Positions 36,601-47,213 are shown, counted from the stretch's first letter. The stretch: DNA of 64,000 nt from Acidihalobacter prosperus (GCF_000754095.2 NZ_JQSG02000003.1:423397-487396), one strand, 5' to 3'. A program made the numbers and translations. The notes: generated from the letters alone by a model not told the origin.

Positions 36601-37575
36601 CGCGTACAGCGGCAGGATCTCGGTGTGCGGCGGATGGTGCTTGCGCAGCGCCTCGGCGGCCTCGCGGATCTCGCGCTCGCCGGGCAGGAACACCAGCACG
36701 TCGCCCGGCCCCTCGCGCGCCAGCTCGGCGCAGGCCTCGACGATGCCCTGCGTCGGGTCGCGATCCTCCTCGTCGTCCTCCAGGGTCACCAGCGGCCGGT
36801 AGCGCACCTCAACGGGATAGGTGCGGCCCTCGACCATGATGATCGGCGCCTCATTGAAGTGGCGCGAGAAGCGCTCGGGATCGATGGTGGCCGAGGTGAC
36901 GATCAGCTTGAGGTCGGGACGCTGCGGCAGCACGCGCTTGAGGTAGCCGAGCAGGAAGTCGATATTGAGGCTGCGCTCGTGGGCCTCGTCGATGATCAGC
37001 GTGTCGTACTGGGTGAGCAGGCGGTCCTGCTGCATCTCGGCGAGCAGGATGCCGTCGGTCATCAGCTTGAGATAGGTCTCGGGGCCGATGTGATCCGAGA
37101 AGCGCACCTTGAAGCCGACGCCGCGCCCGACCTCGGTCCTGAGTTCCTCCGCGATGCGCCCGGCCACGCTGCGCGCGGCGATGCGCCGCGGCTGGGTGTG
37201 GCCGATCAGGCCGGCGGCGCCGCGCCCCAGCTCCAGGCAGATCTTCGGCAGCTGAGTGGTCTTGCCCGAGCCGGTGTCGCCGCACACGATGACCACCTGA
37301 TGCTCGGCGATGGCGCGGGCGATGTCCTCGCGCCGCGCGACCACCGGCAACTCGTCGGGATAGGTCGGCGCCGGTAGTGCGGCCCGCCGCGCCGCGAGCC
37401 GTTCGCGCGCCGCCTCGATCTCGGGTTCGAGCTTCGCCAGCCCGCGGTCGACCGGCTGGCCGCCGCGCGCGCGGCGCGCCAGGCCCGCCAGGCGCCTGGC
37501 GAACTCGGCGCGCTCGCGCGCGGCCACCTCGTCGAGGCGAGCCTCAAGCTGTCGAAGACGTTCGGAATCCTGCAC
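33679..37575 (-). CDS. hrpA: ATP-dependent RNA helicase HrpA
   Basis: A 1298-residue DEAH-box helicase, the usual HrpA length. Walker A GDTGSGKTTQ at about 99-108, the DEAH motif in IIDEAHERSLNIDF, the SAT motif in VTSATID and motif VI QRKGRCGRVGPG are all present. The last 600 residues carry the OB and DUF3418 regions. It is thought to remodel mRNA and ribosome complexes. GTG at 37575 is the annotated start, with no strong ribosome binding site, so translation may begin slightly downstream. Confidence 0.93.
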   Translation of the reverse strand: MQDSERLRQLEARLDEVAARERAEFARRLAGLARRARGGQPVDRGLAKLEPEIEAARERLAARRAALPAPTYPDELPVVARREDIARAIAEHQVVIVCGDTGSGKTTQLPKICLELGRGAAGLIGHTQPRRIAARSVAGRIAEELRTEVGRGVGFKVRFSDHIGPETYLKLMTDGILLAEMQQDRLLTQYDTLIIDEAHERSLNIDFLLGYLKRVLPQRPDLKLIVTSATIDPERFSRHFNEAPIIMVEGRTYPVEVRYRPLVTLEDDEEDRDPTQGIVEACAELAREGPGDVLVFLPGEREIREAAEALRKHHPPHTEILPLYARLSAAEQHRVFEAHGGRRIVLATNVAETSLTVPGIRYVVDAGTARISRYSWRAKLQRLPIEPVSQASADQRKGRCGRVGPGVCIRLYSEEDFASRPAFTDPEIQRTNLAAVVLQMAALGLGEVADFPFIDPPDPRLVRDGYLLLEELHAVDAQQRLTDVGRRLARLPVDPRLGRMLLAAEREGALREVLVIVAALAVQDPRERPADRQQAADEAHKRFRDERSDFLAYLRLWEHYHEQARHHSKSQLRKLCQREFLSWMRLREWIETWRQLHGQLSEMGFRENQQPAEYDAIHRALLAGLLAHVGFKSEDDRDKHAYLGTRNRRFHIFPGSGLHKRGPKWLMAAEIAETARTYARTVASIKPEWIEQLGAHLIKHHIFEPHWEQRPARVGAFDRLTLYGLVVQPRKRVDYARTHPAEARELFIRHALVYGEFRSRGGFLAHNRALIEEVEELEAKARRPDILVDEHVLFEFYDRRVPAEINNGKAFERWREQAERGNPRLLYLTREALMQHGADDITAERFPDRLAAGPGLALPLRYRLEPGGEDDGVTLTVPLAALRQIDAARCEWLVPGLLEDKLAALIRGLPKALRKHFVPAPDFARACAQSLAFGEGGLTGALAHQLQRMTGVEVPPEAWDTAALPDHLRMRFEVIDGKGKTLAAGRDLGALADTLEGRVQQTFEALPTQTLERDEITAWDFGDLPESVDIEQHGLALKGYPALVREGDRVALRILDSAASAERAHREGLLGLLRLVLREPVKYLHKQLPHAQTMCLHFAAVGRCDALKDDLIDAVLEDLFLAEPLPRSEAEFTARVEAGRSEIVTAATQLAERMSDALAAFHRIRQSLKGNVPLSWIEAAADISDQLGHLIHPGFIRDTPVEYRPHLPRYLKAVERRLERLKQQPDKDRRLRVEIEPLWARCKQRWGDGKNVSEALRDFRWQIEELRVSLFAQELGTPRPVSVARLEKRWKEMENISR

Positions 37576-37664
37576 TCGGAGCGATCTGACCTGACGAAAC
37601 GGCCAAGCCTACCCCGCGGAGGGGCGGCTGGCCAGCCGCCCCTCACGGAATCGAACAACGCCCG

Positions 37665-38270
37665 CTAGGGTCGTGCAAAGCCGGCCCGTGCGCGCTCGGC
37701 CTCTTCGCGGATCGCGCAGCCGCGCGCGTGGTCGTTGAGCAGGCCCATGGCCTGCATGAAGGCGAACATCGTGGTCGGGCCGACGAACTTCCAGCCGAGC
37801 TTTTTCAGCGCCTTGGACAGCGCCACGGATTCCGGCGAGGTAGTCACCGACTGCGGCTCCGGCAGGCTCGCCGGGTCGGGTTCGTAGCGCCAGAAGAAGG
37901 CGGCCAGCGACCCCTCGCGTTCGACCATCTCGCAGGCACGCCGGGCGTTGTTGATCGTCGCCTCGATCTTGCCGCGGTGGCGGATGATGCCGGCGTCCCC
38001 GAGCAGGCGCTCGACATCGCGCGTGGTGAAACGCGCGACCCGCTCGAAGTCGAAGCCGTGGAAGGCGGCGCGGAAATTCTCGCGCTTGGCGAGGATGGTC
38101 CGCCAGCTCAGGCCCGACTGAAAGCCCTCGAGGCATATCTTCTCGAACAGGCGGCGGTCGTCGCCGACCGGGAAGCCCCATTCGCGGTCGTGGTAGTCGA
38201 AGAACTCGGGCGCCGCCTCGCACCAGCGACAGCGCGGGCGGCCGTCCGGGCCCGGGATCGTCTCGCTCAT
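37665..38270 (-). CDS. tag: DNA-3-methyladenine glycosylase I
   Basis: A 201-residue base-excision repair enzyme that removes 3-methyladenine. It has the Tag family N-terminus RCRWC (C14) and YHDREWGFPV, the core FEKICLEGFQSGLSW and the C-terminal NDHARGC, which together supply the zinc-snap Cys and His residues. Full length. It lies 90 bp upstream of hrpA on the same strand and after the cupin gene. Confidence 0.92.
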   Translation of the reverse strand: MSETIPGPDGRPRCRWCEAAPEFFDYHDREWGFPVGDDRRLFEKICLEGFQSGLSWRTILAKRENFRAAFHGFDFERVARFTTRDVERLLGDAGIIRHRGKIEATINNARRACEMVEREGSLAAFFWRYEPDPASLPEPQSVTTSPESVALSKALKKLGWKFVGPTTMFAFMQAMGLLNDHARGCAIREEAERARAGFARP

Positions 38271-38298
38271 GGCGCTGCCTCCTGGTGGCTGGCGGGCA

Positions 38299-38664
38299 TC
38301 AGATGGGGGCCGGCGCGTCGACGGTATGCGCGCTGCGCACGTTGCCGGTATTGAGCGTGCCGGCCGGCTCGAACAGCAGCACCTCGACCTCCTCGGCGGC
38401 GTACGGCTGGTGCTCCACGCCGCGCGGTACGACCACGAACTCGCCCTCGTTCACCTCGATCTCGCGGTCGCGCAGGCGCATGACGAGCCGGCCGCGAACG
38501 ACCAGGAACAGTTCGTCCTCGTCGTCGTGGTGGTGCCACACGAACTCGCCCAGCAGCTTGACCAGCTTGACGTGCTGGCCGTTGAGCGTGGCCGCGATGC
38601 GCGGGCTCCAGTGTTCCGTGATGCGTCCCAGCTTTTCGGACAGATTGACCTTTTCCACCGCCAT
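38299..38664 (-). CDS. Single-domain cupin protein
   Basis: A 121-residue small beta-barrel protein. The metal-binding motif 1 is in WHHHDDEDELFLVVRG and motif 2 in PRGVEHQPYA. GGGAGG five bases upstream supports the start. It lies 28 bp from tag and 28 bp from the GNAT gene, so tag, cupin, GNAT and ltaE may be one transcript. Single-domain cupins include isomerases and dioxygenases; the substrate is unknown. Confidence 0.82.
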   Translation of the reverse strand: MAVEKVNLSEKLGRITEHWSPRIAATLNGQHVKLVKLLGEFVWHHHDDEDELFLVVRGRLVMRLRDREIEVNEGEFVVVPRGVEHQPYAAEEVEVLLFEPAGTLNTGNVRSAHTVDAPAPI

Positions 38665-38692
38665 GCTCGCCTCCCGGGCCGTTAGCGGCCGA

Positions 38693-39168
38693 TCACAATG
38701 CCGTCTTGAGCTTGCGCCCGCCGGTGACGGCGAAACCCTCGCGTTCGTAGAAGGCCAGCGTCGCCGCGAACTCGGGCAGCGGCGGCGTGGTCACCTCCAG
38801 GCGGGTCCAGCCGCGCGCCGCGCCGAGCGTGCGGGCCTCGGCCAGCAGGCGGCGGCCCAGGCCGCGGCTGCGGCACTCGGGTCTGACGTACAGCTCGGCC
38901 AGGGTGCCGAAAACGCCGCCGGCATAAAGCGCGCAGCCCTCATAGAGCGCGACGAAGCCCGCCAGAGCGCCGGTCTCGTCGCGCGCCGCGAACGCGAAGT
39001 AGCGGCCACTGGCCAGAAAATCGGCGAGGCGCGCCCGCGTCGCGGCGAGATCGAAGTCGAACGCCGCCGTGCCGGTCGCGCGCATGATTTCGTCCAGCAG
39101 CTCGCCGACGAGCGCCGCGATCCCGGCCACGTCGGCCGGCCTTGCGGGCGCGACGGCGAAGGCGGGGC

Positions 39169-39172
<4 letters not shown>
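38693..39172 (-). CDS. GNAT-family N-acetyltransferase
   Basis: A 159-residue acetyl-CoA-dependent transferase. The acetyl-CoA site reads LYVRPECRSRGLGRRLL, followed by the beta-5 region LEVTTPPLPEFAATLAFYEREGF. It starts at GTG 39172 and overlaps the stop of ltaE by 4 bp, so translation is coupled. The substrate is not predictable. Confidence 0.85.
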
Positions 39173-40239
<1,067 letters not shown>

Positions 40240-40307
40240 GTAACGTCCACTCCCGGCACTTGAACAGGATGGCTAAGGTAGCAGCTCCGCGGACGGACGC
40301 ATACCGT

Positions 40308-41054
40308 CTACCCGACATGGCCGGTGCGCGCCGGGTTTCCGCCTTCGCGCCAGCGCGGCGGCGGCGTTTGCTCCCCGGTCGAAAGGCGGTAGAACACCGC
40401 CAGATGCAGGGCCGCCAGTAGCGGCACCAGAAAGGCGGGCACCAGCAGCCAAGGCAGGCCCGTCATGAGACTCGTACCCGGCGCCGCGTCGATCAGCTGC
40501 AGCGGCCCCGGTGCCGAAACCGCGCCCAATGCGACCGCCAGCACCAGATCCAGCATCCCGAAGCCGTTCCAGCACCAGACCAGAGGGCGCGCCGCCCGCT
40601 CGCTGCGGCGGACAAGCCACGCAAGCGGTACCGCCGCGGCGCCGGCCAGCACATCCCCCCATCCCGCCAGCGGCGCGAATGGCGCGGGCAATCGCCCGGC
40701 CGCATGCAAAATCAGGAAAAACACACCCAACACGCGCACGCCATGCAGCGCGACGAGCAACGACAACGGCACGTGGCGCAGCGCGCGACGCAGAGAGGGC
40801 ATGCCATAGACCATACCCGCCATCACGATCACCGGCAGGCATACGGCGACTCCGAGGCCGGGCGTGCCAAGACCGTGCGGGTAAGTCAGCCAGCCGCCGG
40901 CGGCCATGGCGGCGACCAGGACGAACCAGAGACCCAGCCAGCCGGCGATGCGCACGCGCGACCGGGTGTCCTCGCCGAAACCGACCGCCATACCCGACAA
41001 CACGATGGCCGCACCCGCGGTCAGCACGATTGAAGCCAGCACGTCGATGGACAT
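40308..41054 (-). CDS. Hypothetical multi-pass membrane protein
   Basis: A 248-residue protein with about seven hydrophobic helices, including VLASIVLTAGAAIVLSGMAVG and TGLPWLLVPAFLVPLLAALHLAVFY. The ATG at 41054 is preferred over a GTG at 41063 because GGAG sits eight bases upstream. I do not recognise a named family. It lies downstream of the isoprenylcysteine-type methyltransferase gene on the same strand and may be co-transcribed. Confidence 0.6.
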   Translation of the reverse strand: MSIDVLASIVLTAGAAIVLSGMAVGFGEDTRSRVRIAGWLGLWFVLVAAMAAGGWLTYPHGLGTPGLGVAVCLPVIVMAGMVYGMPSLRRALRHVPLSLLVALHGVRVLGVFFLILHAAGRLPAPFAPLAGWGDVLAGAAAVPLAWLVRRSERAARPLVWCWNGFGMLDLVLAVALGAVSAPGPLQLIDAAPGTSLMTGLPWLLVPAFLVPLLAALHLAVFYRLSTGEQTPPPRWREGGNPARTGHVG

Positions 41055-41115
41055 CGTAAGCACTCCTTCGCCGCCTGTGCGGCAGTGACATGGAATAACG
41101 AAATGGCCTCGTGGA

Positions 41116-41577
41116 TCAGCCGCCCAGCCAGCGATTCACCTGCTGCCTGTAACGCACATAGGGCTCGCCGAACAGTGACGTCAGCGCACGCTCCTCCGGC
41201 ACGATCTGGCGCAGGGTGATGAACAGCGCAAACAAAGGAGGGACGGCGAACACCGCGAGCCGATCCAGCCAGACGGCCCAGCCGAGCAGCATCGTCAGGT
41301 AGCCCAGGTACATGGGGTTGCGCGAAAACCGGAAGGGACCGTGGGTGACAAACCGGCTCGCCTTCGACGGCTCGTAGGGATTCAGGGTGGTATGCACGCC
41401 GGCGAAGATGGCCAGCGCCCACAGGGTCAACAGCCCGCCACCCGCCACGCCGGCCCAGCCCCATGCGGCCAGCGGCTCGGGGAATACGACAGGACCCGGC
41501 AGGTAGTGCCGCAGGCCGAGCATGACCAGACCGGCGGCGAACGCGTAAACCGGGGGCGGGAAACGCAGCTTGAGCAT
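41116..41577 (-). CDS. ICMT/PEMT-type membrane methyltransferase
   Basis: A 153-residue membrane protein. It has the family core GPFRFSRNPMYLGYLTMLLGW followed by EERALTSLFGEPYVRYRQQV, the S-adenosylmethionine-binding and C-terminal motifs of bacterial isoprenylcysteine carboxyl methyltransferase-like proteins. GGAGG seven bases upstream supports the ATG at 41577. The physiological substrate, possibly a lipid, is unknown. It is divergent from the TetR gene, which may control it. Confidence 0.8.
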   Translation of the reverse strand: MLKLRFPPPVYAFAAGLVMLGLRHYLPGPVVFPEPLAAWGWAGVAGGGLLTLWALAIFAGVHTTLNPYEPSKASRFVTHGPFRFSRNPMYLGYLTMLLGWAVWLDRLAVFAVPPLFALFITLRQIVPEERALTSLFGEPYVRYRQQVNRWLGG

Positions 41578-41683
41578 GACGGCACCTCCTGCAGGTCGCA
41601 CCGTTGGCGGGATCGGGAACCCTGTCCGTTTTGAGGACGGCTTGCCCGGACCCGCTCCAAATAACTACACTGGCCTGTATCGT

Positions 41684-41693
41684 AATTCGAATT
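41684..41693. promoter_or_regulatory. Palindrome, possible TetR operator
   Basis: AATTCGAATT is a perfect 10-bp palindrome in the 144-bp gap between the divergent methyltransferase and TetR genes, 29 bp before the TetR start. The position suits a shared operator. The core is short, so the call is tentative. Confidence 0.35.
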
Positions 41694-41721
41694 CTATTCA
41701 TATTTACTGAACAGTCAAGTA

Positions 41722-42366
41722 ATGAATAAAAAAGCACCCGGTAGACGCGGGCGCCCGCGCGATCCGAAGCGGATCGACAAGGTGTTGCAGGCGGCCGCCG
41801 ACCTCTTCCTGACCCATGGTTTCGAGCGCGCCGGCATGGATGCCATCGCCCAGGCCTCCGGCGTCTCGAAGGTCACGATCTATCGATACTTCCCGACCAA
41901 GGAGGCGCTGTTCGAGGCCGTCGTCGCCCAGCGCACCGATCAGGTCTTCGATGCGCTTTCGACCGGCCCGCTCGACCCCGCCGACCCGAAGGCCGCGCTG
42001 ACCGTGATCGGCAGCCGTTTTCTGGCGCTCAAGCGTTCGGAGCCGGTGCTCGGCACCTTCAGGGCGATGTATGCCGAGGCCGGCAGGCAGGCGGACGCCT
42101 GCCGTGCCTTCTACCGGCAGGGCCCGGAAAAGCTGGTGCGTCAGGTGGCCGAATACCTGCAAGCCGCGCAGGCCGCGGGCAGCCTGGTCGTGGCCGACCC
42201 GGCAAGGGCGGCGGACCAGTTCCTGTCCCTGTTTCTGGGCGCGGATCACATCAAGGCGATGCTGGGGCTGGGCGTACCCGGCGCGGCGCACGACCGCCGA
42301 CTGGTCGAAGACAACGTACGGCTGTTTCTCGCCGCCTGCCGGGCAAAGGTCATGCCGGATGATTGA
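41722..42366 (+). CDS. TetR-family transcriptional regulator
   Basis: A 214-residue regulator. The N-terminal HTH (about 15-60) includes VLQAAADLFLTHGFERAGMDAIAQASGVSKVTIYRYF, and the C-terminal ligand domain is AefR-like. It is divergent from the ICMT-like and membrane protein genes at 40308-41577, the most likely targets. Its 3' end faces the SPOR gene 28 bp away. Confidence 0.87.
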   Translation: MNKKAPGRRGRPRDPKRIDKVLQAAADLFLTHGFERAGMDAIAQASGVSKVTIYRYFPTKEALFEAVVAQRTDQVFDALSTGPLDPADPKAALTVIGSRFLALKRSEPVLGTFRAMYAEAGRQADACRAFYRQGPEKLVRQVAEYLQAAQAAGSLVVADPARAADQFLSLFLGADHIKAMLGLGVPGAAHDRRLVEDNVRLFLAACRAKVMPDD

Positions 42367-42394
42367 GGTCCGTCGGGCCTCGCGGCGGTGACGC

Positions 42395-43033
42395 TCAGCC
42401 GCCCATCTTCACGACGAGCGGCTTGAGATGCTGTTTTTCGAGCTTGGCGATCATCGCGTTGAGTTCGGCAAGATTGCTGTACGGGCCGACCTGGACGCGA
42501 TACCAGGTGTAATCCTTGACCTTGGCCGGCGAGACTGCGGCGACGATGCCCTGGAAGGCGAGCTTGGCCTTGAGCACGTTGGCCTGCCCCTCGGTGCCGA
42601 AGGATGCGACCTGCAGCAGGTAGCGTCCGGGCGCGCTGACCTTTTCCGGCGGCGCAGCAGGCGACGTCTCGGGCTTGGCGGCGCGGTCCCTGCCCAGCGA
42701 GGGCGGCGGCTTGGGCACGTCGACCTGCAGCTTGGGCAGCAAGGTGTAGAAATCGAACTTCGGCTTGGCCGGTGCCGGCGCGGAGGTGGTCGAGGCGCCC
42801 GGCTGATCCTTCGGCTTGGCGACCGGCCTGTCCGCATGCTTCGCCGGTGCCGGTGGCAGCGCGAATACGGACTGATGCGGCGGTGCCGGGCGCTTGCTGA
42901 GATAGAACAGGAAGCCGGCGAACAGGCCGATGGCCAGCCCCACTGCCAGCCAGGCCCAGCCCGGCGTACCCGACTTGCCGGCCTTGCGGCCGCCCGATGA
43001 GCGTTTCTTGGGTTTGTAATCGTGTTGCGCCAT
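42395..43033 (-). CDS. SPOR-domain membrane protein (FtsN-like)
   Basis: A 212-residue protein. A short basic cytoplasmic start (DYKPKKRSSGGRKAGK) is followed by one membrane helix (WAWLAVGLAIGLFAGFLFYL), a Pro/Ala/Lys-rich periplasmic linker (about 50-135) and a C-terminal SPOR domain (about 137-212, YLLQVASFGTEGQANVLKAKL). SPOR domains bind denuded septal peptidoglycan. It lies 6 bp after argS, the conserved priA-argS-SPOR arrangement of gammaproteobacteria. hslVU, which often follows, is absent here and a TetR gene is found instead. Confidence 0.85.
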   Translation of the reverse strand: MAQHDYKPKKRSSGGRKAGKSGTPGWAWLAVGLAIGLFAGFLFYLSKRPAPPHQSVFALPPAPAKHADRPVAKPKDQPGASTTSAPAPAKPKFDFYTLLPKLQVDVPKPPPSLGRDRAAKPETSPAAPPEKVSAPGRYLLQVASFGTEGQANVLKAKLAFQGIVAAVSPAKVKDYTWYRVQVGPYSNLAELNAMIAKLEKQHLKPLVVKMGG

Positions 43034-43039
43034 GCCGGG

Positions 43040-44800
43040 CTACATTGTCTCCGGTGCCGTGACCCCGAGCAATTCAAGGCCATTGCGGATCACCTGGCGA
43101 ACCGCCAGACAGAGATTGAGCCGGGCATCGCGCAGGGCGGCGTCCTCCACCAGGAACTGCTCGGCGTTGTACCACGCGTGGAAGCCCTGGGCCAGATCGC
43201 GCAGGAACTGGGCGATCTGGTGCGGCTCGGCAGCGAGCGCGGCATCCTCGATCAGTTCAGGGTAGCGCGCCAGCAAGCCGATCAGCGCGATTTCCTGCGC
43301 GGTTTCCAGCCGATGCGCCTGCGCGGCGCCGTGGGCCGGGTCGTGCGCGAAGCCCTTTTCAGCAAGCTGGCGCATCACGCTGCAGACCCGCGCATGGGCG
43401 TACTGGATGTAGTACACCGGATTGTCGGAAGACTGGGATTTGGCGAGATCCAGGTCGAAATCCAAATGCTGCGAGGCGGCGCGCATGACGTAGAAGAAGC
43501 GCGCCGCGTCGCGGCCCACCTCGTCGCGCAGCTCGCGCAGGGTGACGAACGAGCCCGAGCGGGTGGACATCTGCACCCGCTCGCCGCCGCGGTAGAGGAT
43601 GGCGAACTGCACAAGCAGCACGTCGAGGCGCGCGGGATCCTCGCCCATCGCCTGCAGCGCGGCCTTCACCCGCGGCACATAGCCATGGTGGTCGGCGCCC
43701 CAAACATTGATCACGCGGTCGAAACCGCGTTCCAGCTTGTCCATGTGGTAGGCGATGTCGGAGGCGAAGTAGGTGGTCTGGCCGTTGTCGCGCTGCACCA
43801 CGCGATCCTTCTCGTCGCCGAACTCGGTGGAGCGGAACCACAGCGCGCCATCCTGTTCGTAGACGCGACCCGCCTCGCGCAAACGCTCGACGGCCTTGTT
43901 GACCAGACCGCGGTCGGCCAGCGTGCGTTCGGAATACCAGACGTCGTACTCGACGCCGAACTCGCGCAGGTCGTCGCGGATGTCGTCGAGAATGCGGTTG
44001 AGGCCCAGTTCGAACACGTAGCGGTAGCGGTTGTCCCCGAGCAGCGCGCGCGCGCGTTCGATCAGCGCGTCGATATGCGCTTCCTTGTCGCCGCCGGCCG
44101 GCTCGTCCGGCGGTACGTCCTCGAACACGGTCTGCGCATCAGCGGCCCAGGCGTCGCCCTCCTCGGCGTAGAGCACCTCGGCGATCTCGCGCACGTATTC
44201 GCCCTTGTAGCCGTTGACCGGGAAGGCGAGGCGCGCGCCGCAGCGCTCCAGGTAGCGCAGCCATACGCTGGCGGCGAGGATGCTCATCTGCCGCCCGGCG
44301 TCGTTGACGTAATACTCGCGCTGTACCGCAAATCCGGCGGCGGCCAGCAGATTGGACACGGCATCGCCGTAGGCCGCGCCGCGGCCGTGGCCCACGTGCA
44401 GCGGCCCGGTCGGGTTGGCGGACACGAATTCGACCTGCACGCGGCGCCCGGCGCCCAGCGCGCCGCGCCCGTAGTCCGGCCCCTGCTCCAGTACGGTCTC
44501 GATCACGCCCAGGCGCGCGGCGCGGCTCAGGCGCACGTTGACGAAACCGGGCCCCGCGATCTCCACCGACGCCACGCGCGGATCCTGCGGCAGGCGCGCC
44601 ACCAGCGCCTCGGCGATCTCGCGCGGCTTGCGTCGCGCCGGCTTGGCGAGCTGCAGGGCCACGGAGGTGGCGAAGTCGCCGTGCGACTCGTCGCGCGTAC
44701 GCGTGACGGGCACCGCGACGGCGGCGTCGGCGGGCAGCTCGCCGGCAGCCACCAGGGCATCGAGGGCGGATTGCAGCAGGGCTTGAATTTCGGCTTTCAC
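43040..44800 (-). CDS. argS: Arginyl-tRNA synthetase
   Basis: A 586-residue class I synthetase. The HIGH-type motif is in [19 protein letters not shown] at about residues 130-150, the KMSKS-like loop in [13 protein letters not shown], and the C-terminal anticodon-binding region is DALR-type. Length is normal. The start is GTG at 44800 with a weak ribosome binding site. It sits between priA and the SPOR gene. Confidence 0.95.
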   Translation of the reverse strand: MKAEIQALLQSALDALVAAGELPADAAVAVPVTRTRDESHGDFATSVALQLAKPARRKPREIAEALVARLPQDPRVASVEIAGPGFVNVRLSRAARLGVIETVLEQGPDYGRGALGAGRRVQVEFVSANPTGPLHVGHGRGAAYGDAVSNLLAAAGFAVQREYYVNDAGRQMSILAASVWLRYLERCGARLAFPVNGYKGEYVREIAEVLYAEEGDAWAADAQTVFEDVPPDEPAGGDKEAHIDALIERARALLGDNRYRYVFELGLNRILDDIRDDLREFGVEYDVWYSERTLADRGLVNKAVERLREAGRVYEQDGALWFRSTEFGDEKDRVVQRDNGQTTYFASDIAYHMDKLERGFDRVINVWGADHHGYVPRVKAALQAMGEDPARLDVLLVQFAILYRGGERVQMSTRSGSFVTLRELRDEVGRDAARFFYVMRAASQHLDFDLDLAKSQSSDNPVYYIQYAHARVCSVMRQLAEKGFAHDPAHGAAQAHRLETAQEIALIGLLARYPELIEDAALAAEPHQIAQFLRDLAQGFHAWYNAEQFLVEDAALRDARLNLCLAVRQVIRNGLELLGVTAPETM

Positions 44801-44890
44801 GAAGAGACGTCCGGAGGGCGGTTAAAGGCGGTCATTCTACGTAATTCGCCACGACGCGAGAAGAAAACCCGAGCAGCGGCCGATGAGTGC

Positions 44891-47110
44891 TCAATACAGA
44901 TCCACCGGGTCGACATCCAGCGACCAGCGCACCCGGCGGGCCTCGGGCAGCGCGTCGAGCTGTGACAGGCCAGTCTGCAGCAGTCGGTGCAAGGGCGCGC
45001 GCGTGCCGGCGCGCAGCAACAGCTGGGCGCGATAGCGTCCTGCGCGGCGCGGCATCGGCGCCGGTACCGGCCCGAGCAGATCAACCGTGCGGGCCGCCAA
45101 CGGACGCAGCGCCATGGCGGCGGCGGCAAGAAACGCCACCGGCGCGGCCTCGCCCGGCGCCTCCGCGCGCAACAACGCAAGGTGGCTGTACGGCGGCATG
45201 CCGGTTGCCCGGCGCTCGCCGAGAATCAGCTCGGCCGCGGCGGGATAGCCGTCGCGCAACAGCGTGATCAGCAGCGGGTGTTCGGGCTGGCCGGTCTGGA
45301 TCATCACCTCGCCGGGCTGCTGTTCGCGTCCGGCGCGGCCGGCCACCTGCACCAGCAGCTGCGCCAGCCGCTCGTGGGCACGGTAGTCGACGCTGTAGAG
45401 GCCCTGGTCCGCGTCGATCACGCCGACCAGGGTGACGCTGGGGAAGTGGTGTCCCTTGGTCAGCATCTGGGTGCCGACGAGCAGCGGGTACTCGCCGCTG
45501 TGCACCGCCTCCAGCCGCTCGGCCAGCGCACCGCGGCGGCGGGTGGTGTCGCGGTCGATGCGCAGCACGCCGGCGTCCGGGAAACGGGCGGCCAGCACCG
45601 TTTCCAGACGTTCGGTGCCCTGCCCCAGCGGCATCGGATCGACCTGGCCGCACTCGGGACAGGCCTCGGGCAGCCGGGTCTCGCGGTCGCAATGATGGCA
45701 GCGCAGGCTTCGCGCCTGCGCGTGGTAGGTCATCGGTGTGTCGCAGCGCGGGCAGCGCGCGACCCAGCCGCAGCCCTGGCAGATGAGCACCGGCGCGAAG
45801 CCGCGCCGATTGAGGAACAGCAGCACCTGCTCGCCGGCCGCGAGCCGTTCGCCGACCGCCGCCAGCAACTGCGCGGACAGCCCGGCATCGAGACGCTTGT
45901 GACGGATGTCAAGCAAGCGCAGGCGCGGCGGCTTCGCGGCACCCGCGCGCGTCAACAGGCGCTGATGCCCGTAGCGCCCCGCGCGCGCATGATGCAGCGT
46001 CTCCAGCGACGGCGTGGCGCTGCCGAGTACCACCCGCGCGCCCTGCGCACGGCCGCGCCAGATGGCGAGGTCCCGCGCGTGGTAGCGCAGATTCTCCTGT
46101 TGCTTGAACGAGGCATCATGCTCCTCGTCGACCACGATGAGACCGAGGCCCGGCATGGGTGTGAACACCGCAGAGCGTGTGCCGATCACGATCGGCGCCT
46201 CGCCGCGCGCGGCCGTCAGCCAGGCGCAGCGGCGCTCGCCGTCGCCCAAACCCGAATGCAGTGCGGCGATCGGTACCGCAAAGCGTTCGCGAAACCGCAC
46301 GAGCAGCTGCGGCGTCAGGCCGATCTCCGGCACCAGCACCAAGGCCTGCCGGCCCGCGGCCAACGCACGTTCGATCAGCCGCAGATAGACCTCCGTCTTG
46401 CCGCTGCCGGTCACGCCTTCCAGCAGATGGGCCGCAAACGACATCTCCCCCGAAGCCGGCCAGATGGCCTCCACCGCCTCGGCCTGCGCGGCGTGGGGCG
46501 TCGGCCAGACGCCGCCCCCGCGCGCGGGGGCCAGACAGGAGCGCCGTTCGGCCAGCACCAGCCCCTTGCCCAGCAATTGCCGCAGCGTGGCCCGCCAGCC
46601 GTCGCCGAAGCCGGCCAGGGCATCGGCGCCGTGCGCCTGCCCGCCGCCGAGCGCCTCGAAATGGGCCAGCAGGGCGCGCTGTCGCGGCGCCCGGGCTACG
46701 GCCGGATGCGCCGTGCCCGCACCGGACGCCAGTCGCCAGACCGCGATCTCGCCCGCCGCGAGATCCGCATCCTCGCGCAGCAGGCCGGGCAGGGCGTTCA
46801 TCGCCACTTCGCCGATCGGGTGATGGTAGTAATCCGCCGCAAAACGGATGAGCGCGAGCGTCTGCGCGTCGATCAACGGCACACTGTCGAGGCAGGCCAG
46901 TGCCGGGCGCAGACGGGCCGGTTCGATGCACGCATCCACGCCCGCCTCGCACACCAGTCCGACCAGGCGTCGGCGACCGACGCGCACGACCACGCGCGCG
47001 CCGACCGGAATCTCCGTCGCCGCCAGGCCGGGAGGCGGCAGATAGTCGAAGACGGCGCGCAAGGGAAGCGGCACGGCGACACGGATGACCGACGGACGGG
47101 GTGTTTTCAC
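44891..47110 (-). CDS. priA: Primosomal protein N' (PriA helicase)
   Basis: A 739-residue replication restart helicase. It has an N-terminal 3'-DNA-binding domain, Walker A GVTGSGKTEVYL, DEEH box VVDEEHDASFK and the zinc-binding region with eight Cys in four CxxC pairs (starting CQGCGWVARCPRCD). The start is GTG at 47110. DnaA-box-like sequences lie about 80 bp upstream. Confidence 0.95.
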   Translation of the reverse strand: MKTPRPSVIRVAVPLPLRAVFDYLPPPGLAATEIPVGARVVVRVGRRRLVGLVCEAGVDACIEPARLRPALACLDSVPLIDAQTLALIRFAADYYHHPIGEVAMNALPGLLREDADLAAGEIAVWRLASGAGTAHPAVARAPRQRALLAHFEALGGGQAHGADALAGFGDGWRATLRQLLGKGLVLAERRSCLAPARGGGVWPTPHAAQAEAVEAIWPASGEMSFAAHLLEGVTGSGKTEVYLRLIERALAAGRQALVLVPEIGLTPQLLVRFRERFAVPIAALHSGLGDGERRCAWLTAARGEAPIVIGTRSAVFTPMPGLGLIVVDEEHDASFKQQENLRYHARDLAIWRGRAQGARVVLGSATPSLETLHHARAGRYGHQRLLTRAGAAKPPRLRLLDIRHKRLDAGLSAQLLAAVGERLAAGEQVLLFLNRRGFAPVLICQGCGWVARCPRCDTPMTYHAQARSLRCHHCDRETRLPEACPECGQVDPMPLGQGTERLETVLAARFPDAGVLRIDRDTTRRRGALAERLEAVHSGEYPLLVGTQMLTKGHHFPSVTLVGVIDADQGLYSVDYRAHERLAQLLVQVAGRAGREQQPGEVMIQTGQPEHPLLITLLRDGYPAAAELILGERRATGMPPYSHLALLRAEAPGEAAPVAFLAAAAMALRPLAARTVDLLGPVPAPMPRRAGRYRAQLLLRAGTRAPLHRLLQTGLSQLDALPEARRVRWSLDVDPVDLY

Positions 47111-47179
47111 TTACGCCACCAACTTAATGTGCTTTGTCACACATGCAGCTAAACCATAGTCCCCACGACACATTTGCCG

Positions 47180-47213
47180 ATATCCACAATTCCTGTGGAT
47201 AACTTTGTGGACA
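47180..47213. promoter_or_regulatory. Cluster of DnaA-box-like sites upstream of priA
   Basis: TGTGGATAA at 47194-47202 is a perfect DnaA box (TTATCCACA on the minus strand). ATATCCACA at 47180-47188 has one mismatch and opposes it, so TATCCACA and TGTGGATA form an inverted repeat with a five-base spacer. A third, weaker site is TGTGGACAG near 47205-47213. This suggests DnaA binding near the priA promoter. Confidence 0.5.
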